A program made the translations under genes and the position numbers. DNA of 64,000 bases, from positions 2,250,556-2,314,555 of the forward strand of contig NZ_MRSV01000001.1 of NCBI RefSeq assembly GCF_001909285.1, given 5' to 3'. Positions within the stretch are counted from its first letter, which is position 1. Each line of letters starts with the position of its first letter. The notes under the pieces are model-generated. The model worked only from the letters and a program-made list of their open reading frames with translations, was not told the origin of the DNA and did not search any database. This stretch comes from Exiguobacterium profundum (GTDB taxonomy: Bacteria; Bacillota; Bacilli; Exiguobacteriales; Exiguobacteriaceae). Of this stretch, positions 1-8,276 are shown one piece after another.

Positions 1-1834
1 CAAGTTTACGACGCTTGTCTGCTTTCTCGCGTTCGTTCTTGTTCAAGATTTTCTTACGGAGACGGATCGACTCCGGTGTAATTTCACAGTACTCGTCATC
101 GTTCAAGAACGTGAGTGACTCTTCAAGTGAGAAGACGCGCGGACGTTTCAAGACTTGTGTCGAGTCTTTTGCAGAAGCACGCATGTTCGTCAATTGTTTC
201 CCTTTAACAGCGTTAATGGCAAGGTCAACATCACGGTTACATTCCCCGATGATCATTCCTTCATACACATCTGTACCTGGCTCGATAAAGATTGTCCCAC
301 GGTCTTCAAGGGCACCGATTGAGTAGGCCGTCGACTTCCCGTTTTCGATACAAACCATAACACCGCTACGACGACCACCGATATCAGCAGCGATATATGG
401 ACGGTACTCTTCGAACGTATGGTTCAAGATTCCGTATCCACGTGTCGCTGACAAGAATTCGTTACGGTAACCGATAAGACCACGTGATGGCACGAGGAAT
501 TCCATACGTGTCTGACCGTTGTCATTCGTGTTCATGTTCGCAAGCTCACCTTTACGGAGACCAATCGATTCCATGACTGAACCTGTGTACTCTTCAGGTA
601 CGTCGATGATGACACGCTCGAACGGCTCAACTTTTGTGCCGCTTTCGTCTTCGCGGATGATAACTTGTGGTTTCGATACTTGGAGCTCGTAACCTTCACG
701 ACGCATGTTTTCAATCAAGATCCCGAGGTGAAGCTCACCGCGTCCTGATACGATCCATTGGTCTGGTGAATCTGTGTTTTCGACACGGAGTGAAACGTCC
801 GTCTCGAGTTGTTTCATCAAACGCTCTTCGATTTTACGTGCCGTCACGAAATCGCCTTCACGTCCTGCGAATGGAGAGTTGTTTGTCATGAAACGCATTT
901 GAAGCGTTGGCTCATCGATGCGAAGGAGCGGAAGTGGCTCTTCTTTACCGACTGGCGTTACCGTTTCACCGACGTTGATATCTTCCATCCCGGCGATAGC
1001 GATCAAGTCACCTGCTTTTGCTTCTTCGATTTCGACGCGCTTGAGGCCGAAGTAACCGAACAATTTCGTGACACGAAGTTGCTTCACCGTACCGTCTGTC
1101 TTACAAAGCGATACTTGCTCACCGACTTTGATTTTCCCACGGAAGACGCGACCTACGCCGATACGGCCGAGGTAGTTGTCATAGTCGAGCATCGTCACTT
1201 GGAATTGAAGTGGCTCGTCTGAGTTGTCCACTGGAGCCGGCGTGTTTTCGAGAATCGTGTCGAGCACGTGAGTGATTGTATCTTCTTGTTTTTCTGGGTC
1301 AGGATCGAACGAACTTGAACCGCTGACTGCTGATGTATAGACGACAGGGAATTCAAGTTGATCTTCATCTGCGCCAAGGTCGATCAAGAGATCAACAACT
1401 TCATCGACAACGTCGAGTGGACGAACCATCGGCTTATCGATTTTGTTGACGACGACAATCGGACGAAGTCCTTGGTCGAGTGCTTTTTTCAATACGAATC
1501 GAGTTTGTGGCATACAGCCTTCACGCGCATCGACAACAAGAATAACGCCGTCTACCATACGCATGATTCGCTCAACTTCTCCACCGAAGTCTGCGTGACC
1601 TGGTGTATCTACGATGTTGATGCGAGTCTCTTTATAATCGATTGCTGTGTTTTTTGCGAGAATCTTAATTCCGCGCTCACGCTCGATATCGTTCGAGTCC
1701 ATCGCGCGTTCTGCGACTGCCTCGTTCGTCCGGAAAGTACCAGACTGTTTCAATAATTCATCGACTAACGTTGTTTTACCGTGGTCAACGTGCGCGATGA
1801 TGGCTACGTTACGAAGGTTTGTTCTTACGTTCAT
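1..1834 (-). CDS. typA: Ribosome-associated translational GTPase BipA/TypA (3' end cut by window edge)
   Basis: BipA/TypA is an EF-G-like GTPase that binds the 70S ribosome and supports 50S assembly and growth under stress or cold. The translation shows the P-loop AHVDHGKT near residues 14-21, the G3 motif DTPGH at 76-80 and the G4 motif NKID at 130-133, followed by EF-Tu domain 2, EF-G-like domains and the BipA C-terminal region (for example [16 protein letters not shown]). About 611 residues are visible. The family is about 612 long, so only the last residues are missing off the left edge. The ATG at 1834 is preceded by AGAGGA, and a TATACT -10 element lies at 1891-1886 on the same strand. 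The divergent neighbour is a small membrane protein. Identity is not in doubt. Confidence 0.97.
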   Translation of the reverse strand, partial: MNVRTNLRNVAIIAHVDHGKTTLVDELLKQSGTFRTNEAVAERAMDSNDIERERGIKILAKNTAIDYKETRINIVDTPGHADFGGEVERIMRMVDGVILVVDAREGCMPQTRFVLKKALDQGLRPIVVVNKIDKPMVRPLDVVDEVVDLLIDLGADEDQLEFPVVYTSAVSGSSSFDPDPEKQEDTITHVLDTILENTPAPVDNSDEPLQFQVTMLDYDNYLGRIGVGRVFRGKIKVGEQVSLCKTDGTVKQLRVTKLFGYFGLKRVEIEEAKAGDLIAIAGMEDINVGETVTPVGKEEPLPLLRIDEPTLQMRFMTNNSPFAGREGDFVTARKIEERLMKQLETDVSLRVENTDSPDQWIVSGRGELHLGILIENMRREGYELQVSKPQVIIREDESGTKVEPFERVIIDVPEEYTGSVMESIGLRKGELANMNTNDNGQTRMEFLVPSRGLIGYRNEFLSATRGYGILNHTFEEYRPYIAADIGGRRSGVMVCIENGKSTAYSIGALEDRGTIFIEPGTDVYEGMIIGECNRDVDLAINAVKGKQLTNMRASAKDSTQVLKRPRVFSLEESLTFLNDDEYCEITPESIRLRKKILNKNEREKADKRRKL

Positions 1835-1997
1835 GTAGTTATTCCTCTCTTATTTAAAAAATTTCAACTTTTCTTCAACTTTAAGAGTATAGCACACGTC
1901 ACAGTACCTTTGTCGAGTGGAATCGACTGTGAACGTTTTCATCTCGTGTTTTTTATCATACAATAGGGAAGAGAAGAGAAAATAAGGAGGAACCTCC

Positions 1998-2174
1998 ATG
2001 CAGCTAATGTTTGTATTGATCGCAACGGCCGTTGTCGCAGGATTCGTCGGCATTGGAATCGGGGTGGCCGAGGGAAGCGCCGCCATTATCTTGGGCAGCC
2101 TCGTGTTAAGTGGCGTAGCGACATACTTTGGTATTCAATTGCGTCGCCGCATTCTTTCAGACCATCAATCATAA
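1998..2174 (+). CDS. Small membrane protein of the DUF5325/YlaF type
   Basis: A 58-residue protein with an excellent ribosome site (AAGGAGG at 1984-1990, seven bases before ATG). It consists of a hydrophobic segment (about residues 3-20), a short loop with VAEGSA, a second hydrophobic segment (about 25-42) and a basic tail (LRRRILSD), so it is probably a two-helix inner-membrane protein. Length and position next to typA match the B. subtilis ylaF (DUF5325) neighbour; function is unknown. A TACAAT -10 at 1959-1964 may drive it. The gene is followed at once by a strong hairpin shared with the convergent suhB gene. It is easily missed because of its size. Confidence 0.75.
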   Translation: MQLMFVLIATAVVAGFVGIGIGVAEGSAAIILGSLVLSGVATYFGIQLRRRILSDHQS

Positions 2175-2175
2175 A

Positions 2176-2214
2176 AAAAGGGTTACTCCGGTATCATTTC
2201 GGAGTAACCCTTTT
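2176..2214. terminator. Bidirectional intrinsic terminator
   Basis: A 15-bp perfect stem (2176-2190 with 2200-2214, arms AAAAGGGTTACTCCG and its complement) with a 9-base loop and A/T tracts on both flanks. It sits between convergent ends and serves both the DUF5325 gene and the suhB-GNAT gene. Confidence 0.93.
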
Positions 2215-2222
2215 ACTTGCGT

Positions 2223-3476
2223 TTATAGCGGACGTGTCAAGCAGATGCGGTCGCGTAAAATGAGCCCATCTTCTTCGATGTCATCGTACCCGTGATTACG
2301 AAAATAATCGCGGTCCACCGAATCGAATCGGAATCCAGCTTGTTGGTAAAAGCGCAGTTGCATGATGCTTGAATTCCCTGTACAGACGAGCAGTTCTTTT
2401 CCACCAATCAAGGCAGCCCGCTTCACTGCGTCTTGTAACATGCGTTGACCGATTGTTTGGTTTTGGCGTTCCGGTTTCACTGCGATATTGACGAGTTCAA
2501 CCCGCTCGTCTCCGTGTGAGACGAGCATATATGCACCGACAATCTCACCACCGAGTAACGCTTTGTACGTACGCCCTTCCTCGAATTGTTCCCGGACCAT
2601 CGTTTCATTCGGATTCGCCAAGACGAGTAGATCGCGGATTTCTTCATACGAATCATGTTCCACGATGTGTAAGTCAGGTTTTGCTTCAGCCGTGACCCCT
2701 TTTGCGATGACGTAATGTTTGATGACGTCATTTACAAATGAGTCACTCCCTGCCAGGACAGATGTTTTTCCGTCATAGCGAATCGGCTCACCATATAAGG
2801 AAACGACACGTCCCCCTACTTCTTCTACGAGTAATTTGCCAGCAGCATAATCCCATGGCATATTGCGCATTGTGATGTAGCCGTCCACGCGACCGGCGGC
2901 AAGCCAGGCTAATTCAAGCGATGCAGCACCATGGGCTCGCGTCCCAATCGAGTCTCGTACAATCGGAGCGAGTATTTCCGGGGCAATCTGGTGGTTCGGC
3001 GTGACCCACGTCGCATTCATACTTAAAAATGCGTCTCGGACATGATGTTCATGAAGAGTCGTCAATGTCCGACCATTCAACGTCGCCCCGTATCCTTTCC
3101 GTGCCATGAACATCTCATCCGCCATGACGTCATAGACGAATCCATATTCCACGACTCCATCTATCATGATCGCGATAGAGATGGCAAACATACGTTTTTG
3201 ATGAATAAATTTTAACGTCCCATCAATCGGGTCGACAAACCAGACGGTACCAGTCAATTGTTCTGGCTGATTTGTCGTCCCTTCTTCCCCCATAATCTGA
3301 TGTTCCGGAAATGTTTGTTGGATTCGACGGACAATCAATTGTTCCACCGCTCGGTCGATTTCAGTGACCAAGTCCCCTTTTCCCGTCTTTCGTTCCACTT
3401 CATAACTTTGATCAATCTCGCGACGAATCAGTTCTCCCGCTTGTTTGATTAAGTCGACTGCAAACCATTCTATCAT
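2223..3476 (-). CDS. Inositol monophosphatase family protein fused to a GNAT acetyltransferase domain
   Basis: Two domains in one reading frame. Residues 1-262 form an inositol-monophosphatase fold with metal-site motifs GEE (63-65), DPIDGT (82-87) and PWDYAAG (207-213), equivalent to B. subtilis YktC/SuhB. Residues from about 268 to 417 form a GNAT domain with the acetyl-CoA motif at about 332-347 (VKPERQNQTIGQRML) and the usual late FYQQAGF segment. The ATG at 3476 follows GAGGTGAT. The family is normally about 265 residues, so the acetyltransferase is an addition. The phosphatase substrate may be myo-inositol phosphate, a sugar phosphate or NADP; sequence cannot decide. The acceptor of the acetyltransferase is unknown. 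Orientation and neighbours match yktA-yktC of B. subtilis. Confidence 0.88.
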   Translation of the reverse strand: MIEWFAVDLIKQAGELIRREIDQSYEVERKTGKGDLVTEIDRAVEQLIVRRIQQTFPEHQIMGEEGTTNQPEQLTGTVWFVDPIDGTLKFIHQKRMFAISIAIMIDGVVEYGFVYDVMADEMFMARKGYGATLNGRTLTTLHEHHVRDAFLSMNATWVTPNHQIAPEILAPIVRDSIGTRAHGAASLELAWLAAGRVDGYITMRNMPWDYAAGKLLVEEVGGRVVSLYGEPIRYDGKTSVLAGSDSFVNDVIKHYVIAKGVTAEAKPDLHIVEHDSYEEIRDLLVLANPNETMVREQFEEGRTYKALLGGEIVGAYMLVSHGDERVELVNIAVKPERQNQTIGQRMLQDAVKRAALIGGKELLVCTGNSSIMQLRFYQQAGFRFDSVDRDYFRNHGYDDIEEDGLILRDRICLTRPL

Positions 3477-3554
3477 CTGTGATCACCTCAACTGTATTGT
3501 ACCAAACAAAAACCAGTATCCGCTCGGAATACTGGTTGAATGTGTGTGTAATGG

Positions 3555-3743
3555 TTAGGCTTCGAGACGCAATAATTCTTGGCGGTACTTCTCTAACCGA
3601 TGCTTGCTAGCCTGAACTGTAGCATCATCTTGTGACGCCATCGCATCGAAGAGGGTTGCCAATTCATAATCAATCTCTAAGCGCAGCACCGGGATCCGTT
3701 TTTCTGCGTCTTTTCTTTTGAATGCCTCAATCACTTGTTTCAT
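3555..3743 (-). CDS. Small conserved-looking hypothetical protein (62 aa)
   Basis: The start is the ATG at 3743, eleven bases after AAGGAG; an upstream GTG overlaps the ribosome site and is rejected. The 62-residue product is soluble, highly charged and predicted helical, with no hydrophobic segment (MKQVIEAFKRKDAEKR, then LEKYRQELLRLEA at the end). I recognise no family. It lies between yktA and the suhB fusion, where B. subtilis has the small gene ykzI, so it may be the positional counterpart; that is inference. An extended -10 (TGATATACT) lies upstream. Confidence 0.6.
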   Translation of the reverse strand: MKQVIEAFKRKDAEKRIPVLRLEIDYELATLFDAMASQDDATVQASKHRLEKYRQELLRLEA

Positions 3744-3932
3744 AAGATGCCACACTCCTTTTGTTGGGCTACAAGTTACGGTTTAGTGAGTTGAATTGAG
3801 TATATCAGATAAAATTCGAAAAAGAAAGAGAATTGTCTGACTATTTTGAATTTTTTATCTTAATGTATATATTCCCAATTCCGAGGTCCCTAAACCTGAT
3901 TTGGTGTTAATGAACTGTACCCGATTTATAGG

Positions 3933-3973
3933 AAAAAAAAAAAAAAAGCATGCCTGAATTTGCTCGGGCATGC
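3933..3973 (-). terminator. Intrinsic terminator of yktA with a 15-base U tract
   Basis: On the minus strand a 10-bp stem (arms at 3964-3973 and 3948-3957, one G-U pair) with a 6-base loop is followed by fifteen consecutive T residues (3947-3933). The homopolymer is unusually long. Confidence 0.9.
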
Positions 3974-3979
3974 TCGGTC

Positions 3980-4246
3980 TTACAGTTTAATCATTTTACT
4001 CGAGGACTTCATTGCCGCCTGAACCGTACGATATGTGGAATAGCCCGTCTGCTCGTCGTGAACCGCGTTCAGTTGTTTCTCCTCCGACTTAGATGTTACG
4101 ATTTGCTTGAAGGCACGATAGGAATCGAAAAAAACCTCTCGTTCGACTCCACCTTCATTGGCTTGTGCGACAACGTTATAAAACTCGACGACTTCAATCA
4201 ATTCGTCTGTCGTCCAATCCGGATTGATCGGATAGTTAATTTGCAT
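3980..4246 (-). CDS. yktA: UPF0223 family protein YktA
   Basis: An 88-residue protein starting MQINYPINPDWTTDE, which matches the UPF0223 (YktA) family of Bacillales in both length and N-terminal signature (NYPI.P.WT..E). Function is unknown; the fold is a small helical bundle. The ribosome site is GAGGTGAAA before the ATG at 4246. It is divergent from speA, as in the B. subtilis speA-yktA neighbourhood, and ends in its own strong terminator. The yktB (DUF1054) gene that follows in B. subtilis is absent here. Confidence 0.88.
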   Translation of the reverse strand: MQINYPINPDWTTDELIEVVEFYNVVAQANEGGVEREVFFDSYRAFKQIVTSKSEEKQLNAVHDEQTGYSTYRTVQAAMKSSSKMIKL

Positions 4247-4405
4247 ATTGTTTCACCTCGACACCCATTGTAACAAAAAAAAAAACTATTGCAAGTTGAG
4301 CCAGAAATCTCTATAGTTTTTTTGTTTTTTTTTTTTTTAAAAACAACATATATCATAACGATCCTATTCATCTTATAAATAAACTGATTCAAGGGGGATT
4401 TACGA

Positions 4406-5887
4406 TTGAAATTAAAAGGTGCTATTCAGCTCGAAACGCCACTATTTGACACGTTGCTTGAACATGTCGACTCAAACCCGATTGCGTTCCACATTCCTGG
4501 TCATAAAAGCGGAAAAGGGATGGACCCAGAGTTTCGTGACTTTATTGGTGAAAACGCCCTAAAAATTGATTTGATTAACATTGCCCCACTCGATGACCTC
4601 CATCATCCAAAAGCGGCAATCGCTGAAGCGGAACGCTTGGCGGCAGAGGCGTTCCGTGCTGACGAGACCTTTTTCTCTGTCCAGGGAACATCGAGTGCCA
4701 TCATGGCGATGATCATGGGTGTCGTTGGCCAGAATGAAAAAATCATTGTGCCACGGAACGTCCATAAATCCGTCATGTCCGCGCTCGTCTTAACGGGTGC
4801 TCATCCGGTCTTCATCCACCCGGAATTTGACGAAACATACGGCATCGCCCACGGAATCACAGCTAGTGCCGTAGAACGCGCACTTGAACTTCACCCGGAC
4901 ACAAAAGCCGTTCTCGTCATTAATCCGACTTATTTCGGTGTCGCAGGTGATTTAGAGCGTATCGTGTCTGTCGCTCATGAGCAAGACGTTCCTGTACTTG
5001 TCGATGAGGCACACGGCGTTCATCTCCCTTTTCACGATAAACTCCCACTCTCGGCGATGCAAGCGGGAGCAGATGTGGCGGCGACGAGTGTACACAAGCT
5101 TGGTGGTTCAATGACAGGCAGTTCGATTTTGAACGTACGCCGCGGTCTCGTCTCGCCAGAACGAATTCATGCGATGCTTTCCATGATTACAACGACTTCG
5201 ACGTCCTACTTGCTCCTCGCTTCTCTCGACGCGGCACGTCGACAGTTAGCGACAAAGGGACACATGATGAATGAACGTGCACTTGAGCTTGCGAGAACGG
5301 CTCGTACAGCAATCAACCACATGCCGAACTTGTCGGTATACGGTCATGCCGAATTGCATTCTGAATCGACATACGCGCTCGACGAAACGAAAGTACTCGT
5401 ATCCGTGCGCGAACTTGGAATAACAGGATTTGAAGTCGAGAAATTTCTTCGGGACAAACACCGTATCGAAGTCGAGATGTCCGATTTATTGAATGTGCTC
5501 TTTATCGTCACATCAGCGGATGATGAGTCCACGATTCAAGCATTGATTGAAGCGATGCGAGACGTCGTCTCCGTTTATCAGAAGTCTGGTAACGATTCAC
5601 TATCGATCATGCTCCCAGAGATTCCACCTCTTGCGCTCAGCCCTCGTGATGCGTTTTATGAAGAGACGGAAACGATTCCTCTCGAAAACGCAGTCGGCCG
5701 TATTTCAGCGGAATTCATTATGGTGTATCCGCCAGGGATTCCGATCATCATTCCAGGTGAATTGATTACGACTTCGACACTCGAGTACATTATGGCCAAC
5801 ATTGAAGCGGGCCTTCCGGTTCAAGGTCTTGAAGATGAGTCACTGCAAATGATTAAAGTCATCCAACAAACAAAAGCGATTCGCTAA
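4406..5887 (+). CDS. speA: PLP-dependent arginine/lysine/ornithine decarboxylase SpeA
   Basis: A 493-residue fold-type I PLP enzyme of the Orn/Lys/Arg decarboxylase class. In B. subtilis the orthologue SpeA decarboxylates arginine to agmatine, the first step of polyamine synthesis. Visible landmarks are the N-terminal FHIPGHKSGKG, the PLP-phosphate segment SVQGTSSA, VDEAHGVHLPFH and the Schiff-base lysine in SVHKLGGS (about residue 231), then the C-terminal domain with YPPGIPIIIPGE. The start is TTG at 4406, seven bases after GGGGGA; no closer ATG fits. The preceding 140 bases contain long A and T tracts. Its terminator is shared with a minus-strand RNA candidate. The exact substrate (Arg or Lys) is not settled by sequence alone. 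Confidence 0.92.
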   Translation: MKLKGAIQLETPLFDTLLEHVDSNPIAFHIPGHKSGKGMDPEFRDFIGENALKIDLINIAPLDDLHHPKAAIAEAERLAAEAFRADETFFSVQGTSSAIMAMIMGVVGQNEKIIVPRNVHKSVMSALVLTGAHPVFIHPEFDETYGIAHGITASAVERALELHPDTKAVLVINPTYFGVAGDLERIVSVAHEQDVPVLVDEAHGVHLPFHDKLPLSAMQAGADVAATSVHKLGGSMTGSSILNVRRGLVSPERIHAMLSMITTTSTSYLLLASLDAARRQLATKGHMMNERALELARTARTAINHMPNLSVYGHAELHSESTYALDETKVLVSVRELGITGFEVEKFLRDKHRIEVEMSDLLNVLFIVTSADDESTIQALIEAMRDVVSVYQKSGNDSLSIMLPEIPPLALSPRDAFYEETETIPLENAVGRISAEFIMVYPPGIPIIIPGELITTSTLEYIMANIEAGLPVQGLEDESLQMIKVIQQTKAIR

Positions 5888-5888
5888 A

Positions 5889-5974
5889 TAAAAAATGAGC
5901 CGGTCATCGTGACCGGCTCATTTTTTATGTCATCTCAGAAAAGGTGGCTGTAGATGATCGAATTGCTTCCCCTA
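5889..5974 (-). ncRNA. Candidate small RNA in the speA-pdhD gap (SR1-like position)
   Basis: A near-consensus promoter on the minus strand (next entry) predicts a transcript starting near 5974 and ending at the hairpin 5926-5890, about 85 nt. No open frame with a ribosome site is present in it: the only ATGs are followed by stops within a few codons. The body contains an unpaired pyrimidine stretch CAGCCACCTTTTCTG, complementary to an AAGGUGG-type ribosome site, which is what a base-pairing regulator would carry. In B. subtilis the CcpN/CcpA-controlled RNA SR1 lies between pdhD and speA, the same chromosomal gap, but SR1 is about 205 nt and encodes the peptide SR1P, which I cannot find here. 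Existence of the transcript is inferred. Confidence 0.6.
5890..5926. terminator. Bidirectional intrinsic terminator after speA
   Basis: A near-perfect 17-bp stem (5890-5906 with 5910-5926) with a 3-base loop. The arms are AAAAAATGAGCCGGTCA and its complement, giving a U tract in both directions. It terminates speA on the plus strand and the RNA candidate described next on the minus strand. Confidence 0.95.
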
Positions 5975-5980
5975 GTGCCT

Positions 5981-6009
5981 ATTATAAGAAAACGCTTACA
6001 TTTTTTCAA
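5981..6009 (-). promoter_or_regulatory. Sigma-A promoter with a cre site in its spacer
   Basis: Read on the minus strand: -35 TTGAAA (6009-6004), a 17-base spacer, -10 TATAAT (5986-5981). The spacer carries TGTAAGCGTTTTCT (6000-5987), a 13 of 14 match to the CcpA cre consensus TGWAANCGNTNWCA. The -35 overlaps the stop codon of the DUF3055 gene. No protein gene lies downstream on this strand before the terminator, so the promoter points to an RNA. Confidence 0.75.
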
Positions 6010-6311
6010 GTATCATTTTCTTCAGATGCTTGTGTTTTTTCGACCAAGCTAAGTCGTAAAAATTCGGCGACGTGTTCCGTGTCGTTCAAGTTAATGCCAA
6101 GCATCGGATACAATTGACGTGGCTCTTCTAGCGCATGCAAATCAAGAAGGGCCGATTGACCCGTTTGCATACAGACGACTAACACCTTGCCCATGAATTG
6201 CTGTGTATAGACGAAACCAAAATCATAACGAGCGGCTTCTGTTTCAATACCGGTAAATCGGACACGACTCGTCTCGGATACGGTGTATAATAACTCCTCA
6301 TCGAATGCCAT
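6006..6311 (-). CDS. DUF3055-like small protein
   Basis: A 101-residue soluble protein. The core (ARYDFGFVYTQQFMGKVLVV followed by CMQTGQSALL) resembles the Bacillales DUF3055 family, which has a similar GK-[IV]-LV-x-x-[ML]-Q-[ST]-G-[RQ] segment; the assignment is from memory of that pattern. Function is unknown. The start at 6311 follows GAGGGAAT. It stands alone, divergent from the broken acetyltransferase gene, and its stop codon overlaps the -35 of the downstream RNA promoter. Confidence 0.6.
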   Translation of the reverse strand: MAFDEELLYTVSETSRVRFTGIETEAARYDFGFVYTQQFMGKVLVVCMQTGQSALLDLHALEEPRQLYPMLGINLNDTEHVAEFLRLSLVEKTQASEENDT

Positions 6312-6386
6312 CAGGATTCCCTCCCTTCTCTCTTCACATGTATTTTCCTTTATACTACTAGTATGAAACCTAAGGAGAGAATGACA

Positions 6387-6839
6387 ATGAAGATTGATTA
6401 TGCAACGGAGTTAAACGTAGAAACTCTTGTCCAGTTCATGCACGACCTATGGCCAGATGCCCCTATTGAAGAATTACGAATGGAAGTCAAACTCGGTCTC
6501 GCCTAAAAAAAGATGCATTATTTCATCGCATCAAATGAACATGGGGAGGCAGTTGGTTTTTGTCAGCTCAGTTTCCGACATGACTACGTGCCAGGTTCTA
6601 GCACGTCACCGACCGCCTATATGGAAGGAATCTATGTCATTGAATCAGAGCGTCATCGAGGTGTTGCCTCTCGTTTGGTCGATGCTGCGTCGACCTTCGC
6701 GGCGCGTCATGGTTGTATCGAACTGGCATCAGATACCGAGCTTGAAAACGAGGATAGTCAACGCTTTCACGAGAAAATTGGATTCAAGGAAGTCGAGCGT
6801 GTCGTCACCTACATGAAAAAGCTCTCTCACGAAAAGTGA
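6387..6839 (+). pseudogene. AAC(6')-type aminoglycoside N-acetyltransferase-like GNAT, interrupted by an in-frame TAA
   Basis: The frame opens at ATG 6387 (nine bases after AAGGAG) and reads MKIDYATELNVETLVQFMHD, then WPD and on to KLGLA. It meets TAA at 6504-6506 and continues in the same frame from KKMHYFIAS to the stop at 6837-6839. Joined, the 150 residues look like AAC(6') enzymes: an acidic N-terminus after MxDLWP, QLSFRHDYVPG, YMEGIYVIESERHRGVASRLVD (acetyl-CoA site) and ASDTELENEDSQRFHEKIGFKE. One base change (for example GAA or CAA to TAA) explains the break. Without readthrough the 39-residue product is dead; the second half has a methionine at 6513 but no ribosome site. The stop codon lies inside the shared terminator. 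A sequencing error cannot be excluded. Confidence 0.85.
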
Positions 6840-6849
6840 GAGAGCTTTT
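6817..6849. terminator. Bidirectional terminator overlapping the acetyltransferase stop
   Basis: A 14-bp perfect stem (6817-6830 with 6836-6849, arms AAAAGCTCTCTCAC and complement) around a 5-base loop. It ends pdhD on the minus strand. Its 5' arm encodes the last residues of the plus-strand gene. Confidence 0.92.
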
Positions 6850-6859
6850 ATGAGTATTC

Positions 6860-8272
6860 TTATTTTACGACGTGGATTGGCATACCCATTGCGATTTCAG
6901 CAGCTTCCATTGCCATCTCACCGAGTGATGGGTGAGCGTGGATTGTAAGTGCGATATCTTCAGCAGTCATACCAGCCTCGATTGCAAGACCAAGCTCAGC
7001 AATCATATCTGAAGCGCCAGTACCCGCGATTTGAGCACCGATCAAGAGACCGTCCTCTTTGCGTGTGATGAGCTTCATGAAGCCGTCCGGCTCGTCAAGT
7101 GCAAGTGCACGACCGTTCGCTGCGAATGGGAATTTCGAAACTGTGATTTCGAGTCCTTCTTCTTTTGCGAGTGGCTCTGTGTAACCAACCGTTGCGAGCT
7201 CAGGATCTGTGAAGACGACTGCAGGGATTGCAGAGTAGTCGAGGTAAGCTGGCTTACCTGCTGCTGCTTCCGCTGCGATTTTCGCTTCGTAAGATGCTTT
7301 GTGTGCAAGTGGTGGTCCAGGAACGATATCACCGATTGCATAGATGTTTTCGTTCGATGTTTTACACTGGTCATCGATTTCGATGATTCCGCGGTCGCTG
7401 ATTTTAACGTCCGCGTTCTCAAGACCGATGTCACCTGTGTTTGGACGACGACCAACTGTGACGAGGACATAGTCCGCTTCAACAGATTGTTCTTCACCGT
7501 TTACTTCAAACTTAACGGTTACGCCGTCTTCCGTTTCTTCAACACCTTTAGCAAGTGCATTCGTGTGGATTGTGACGTTCCCTTTTTGCTTTTTTTTCTT
7601 CTTAACGATTTGCGTCATTTGTGGTTCGAAACCAGACAAGATGTCGCTAGCGCCCTCTACAACGACAACTTCTGTATCGAAGTTAGCGTATGCAGTACCG
7701 AGCTCCATACCGATGTATCCACCGCCGATAACGACGAGTTTCTTCGGTACTTCAGGAAGTGCCAAAGCGCCAGTTGAAGAAAGGACGCGTTTAGACCATT
7801 TGAACGATGGAATCTCGATTGGTGTAGAACCAGTCGCGACAATCGCTTTTTTAAATTTGTAAGGAGTTGAGCTGTCTTCAGTGATGACACGAACTGTGTC
7901 TTCAGACGCGAAGAACGCTTCACCTTGAACGATCTCGATTTTGTTTCCTTTGAGGAGACCTTTAACACCGCCAGTCAATTTGTTAACGACTGACTGTTTC
8001 CAATCTTGAACTTTTGTGAAGTCCACTGACACGTTGTCAGACGTGATTCCCATTGAATCATGACCTTTAGCGTGTTGGAAGTTGTGTCCTGCTGTGATCA
8101 ACGCTTTCGATGGGATACATCCGACGTTCAAGCAGACACCACCGAAGTTGCCTTTCTCAACGATAGTTACTTTCATTCCGAGCTGTGCGCCACGGATTGC
8201 GGCAACGTATCCACCAGGACCGGCACCGATGACAAGCAAATCAGTTTCTTGTGCGAATTCTCCTACTACCAT
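6860..8272 (-). CDS. pdhD: Dihydrolipoyl dehydrogenase (E3) of pyruvate dehydrogenase
   Basis: E3 reoxidises dihydrolipoamide on E2 with FAD and NAD+. The 470-residue sequence has the FAD dinucleotide motif GAGPGGY (16-22), the redox pair CLNVGC (C47, C52), the NAD-binding [10 protein letters not shown], a second FAD site [16 protein letters not shown] and the C-terminal catalytic HAHPSLGE. A lysine-rich stretch ([11 protein letters not shown]) replaces the more usual KKRLKKKG; this is within family variation. It is the last gene of pdhABCD, four bases after pdhC, and is followed by a terminator. Confidence 0.98.
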   Translation of the reverse strand: MVVGEFAQETDLLVIGAGPGGYVAAIRGAQLGMKVTIVEKGNFGGVCLNVGCIPSKALITAGHNFQHAKGHDSMGITSDNVSVDFTKVQDWKQSVVNKLTGGVKGLLKGNKIEIVQGEAFFASEDTVRVITEDSSTPYKFKKAIVATGSTPIEIPSFKWSKRVLSSTGALALPEVPKKLVVIGGGYIGMELGTAYANFDTEVVVVEGASDILSGFEPQMTQIVKKKKKQKGNVTIHTNALAKGVEETEDGVTVKFEVNGEEQSVEADYVLVTVGRRPNTGDIGLENADVKISDRGIIEIDDQCKTSNENIYAIGDIVPGPPLAHKASYEAKIAAEAAAGKPAYLDYSAIPAVVFTDPELATVGYTEPLAKEEGLEITVSKFPFAANGRALALDEPDGFMKLITRKEDGLLIGAQIAGTGASDMIAELGLAIEAGMTAEDIALTIHAHPSLGEMAMEAAEIAMGMPIHVVK

Positions 8273-8276
8273 GTTC

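Noticed and set aside
809-1756. Several 60-137-residue frames on the plus strand
   Set aside because: All are shadows of typA in other frames.
7031-7777. 248-residue open frame on the plus strand, rich in Cys, Phe and Arg
   Set aside because: It is antisense to pdhD, has no ribosome site and a composition typical of the complement of a coding strand.
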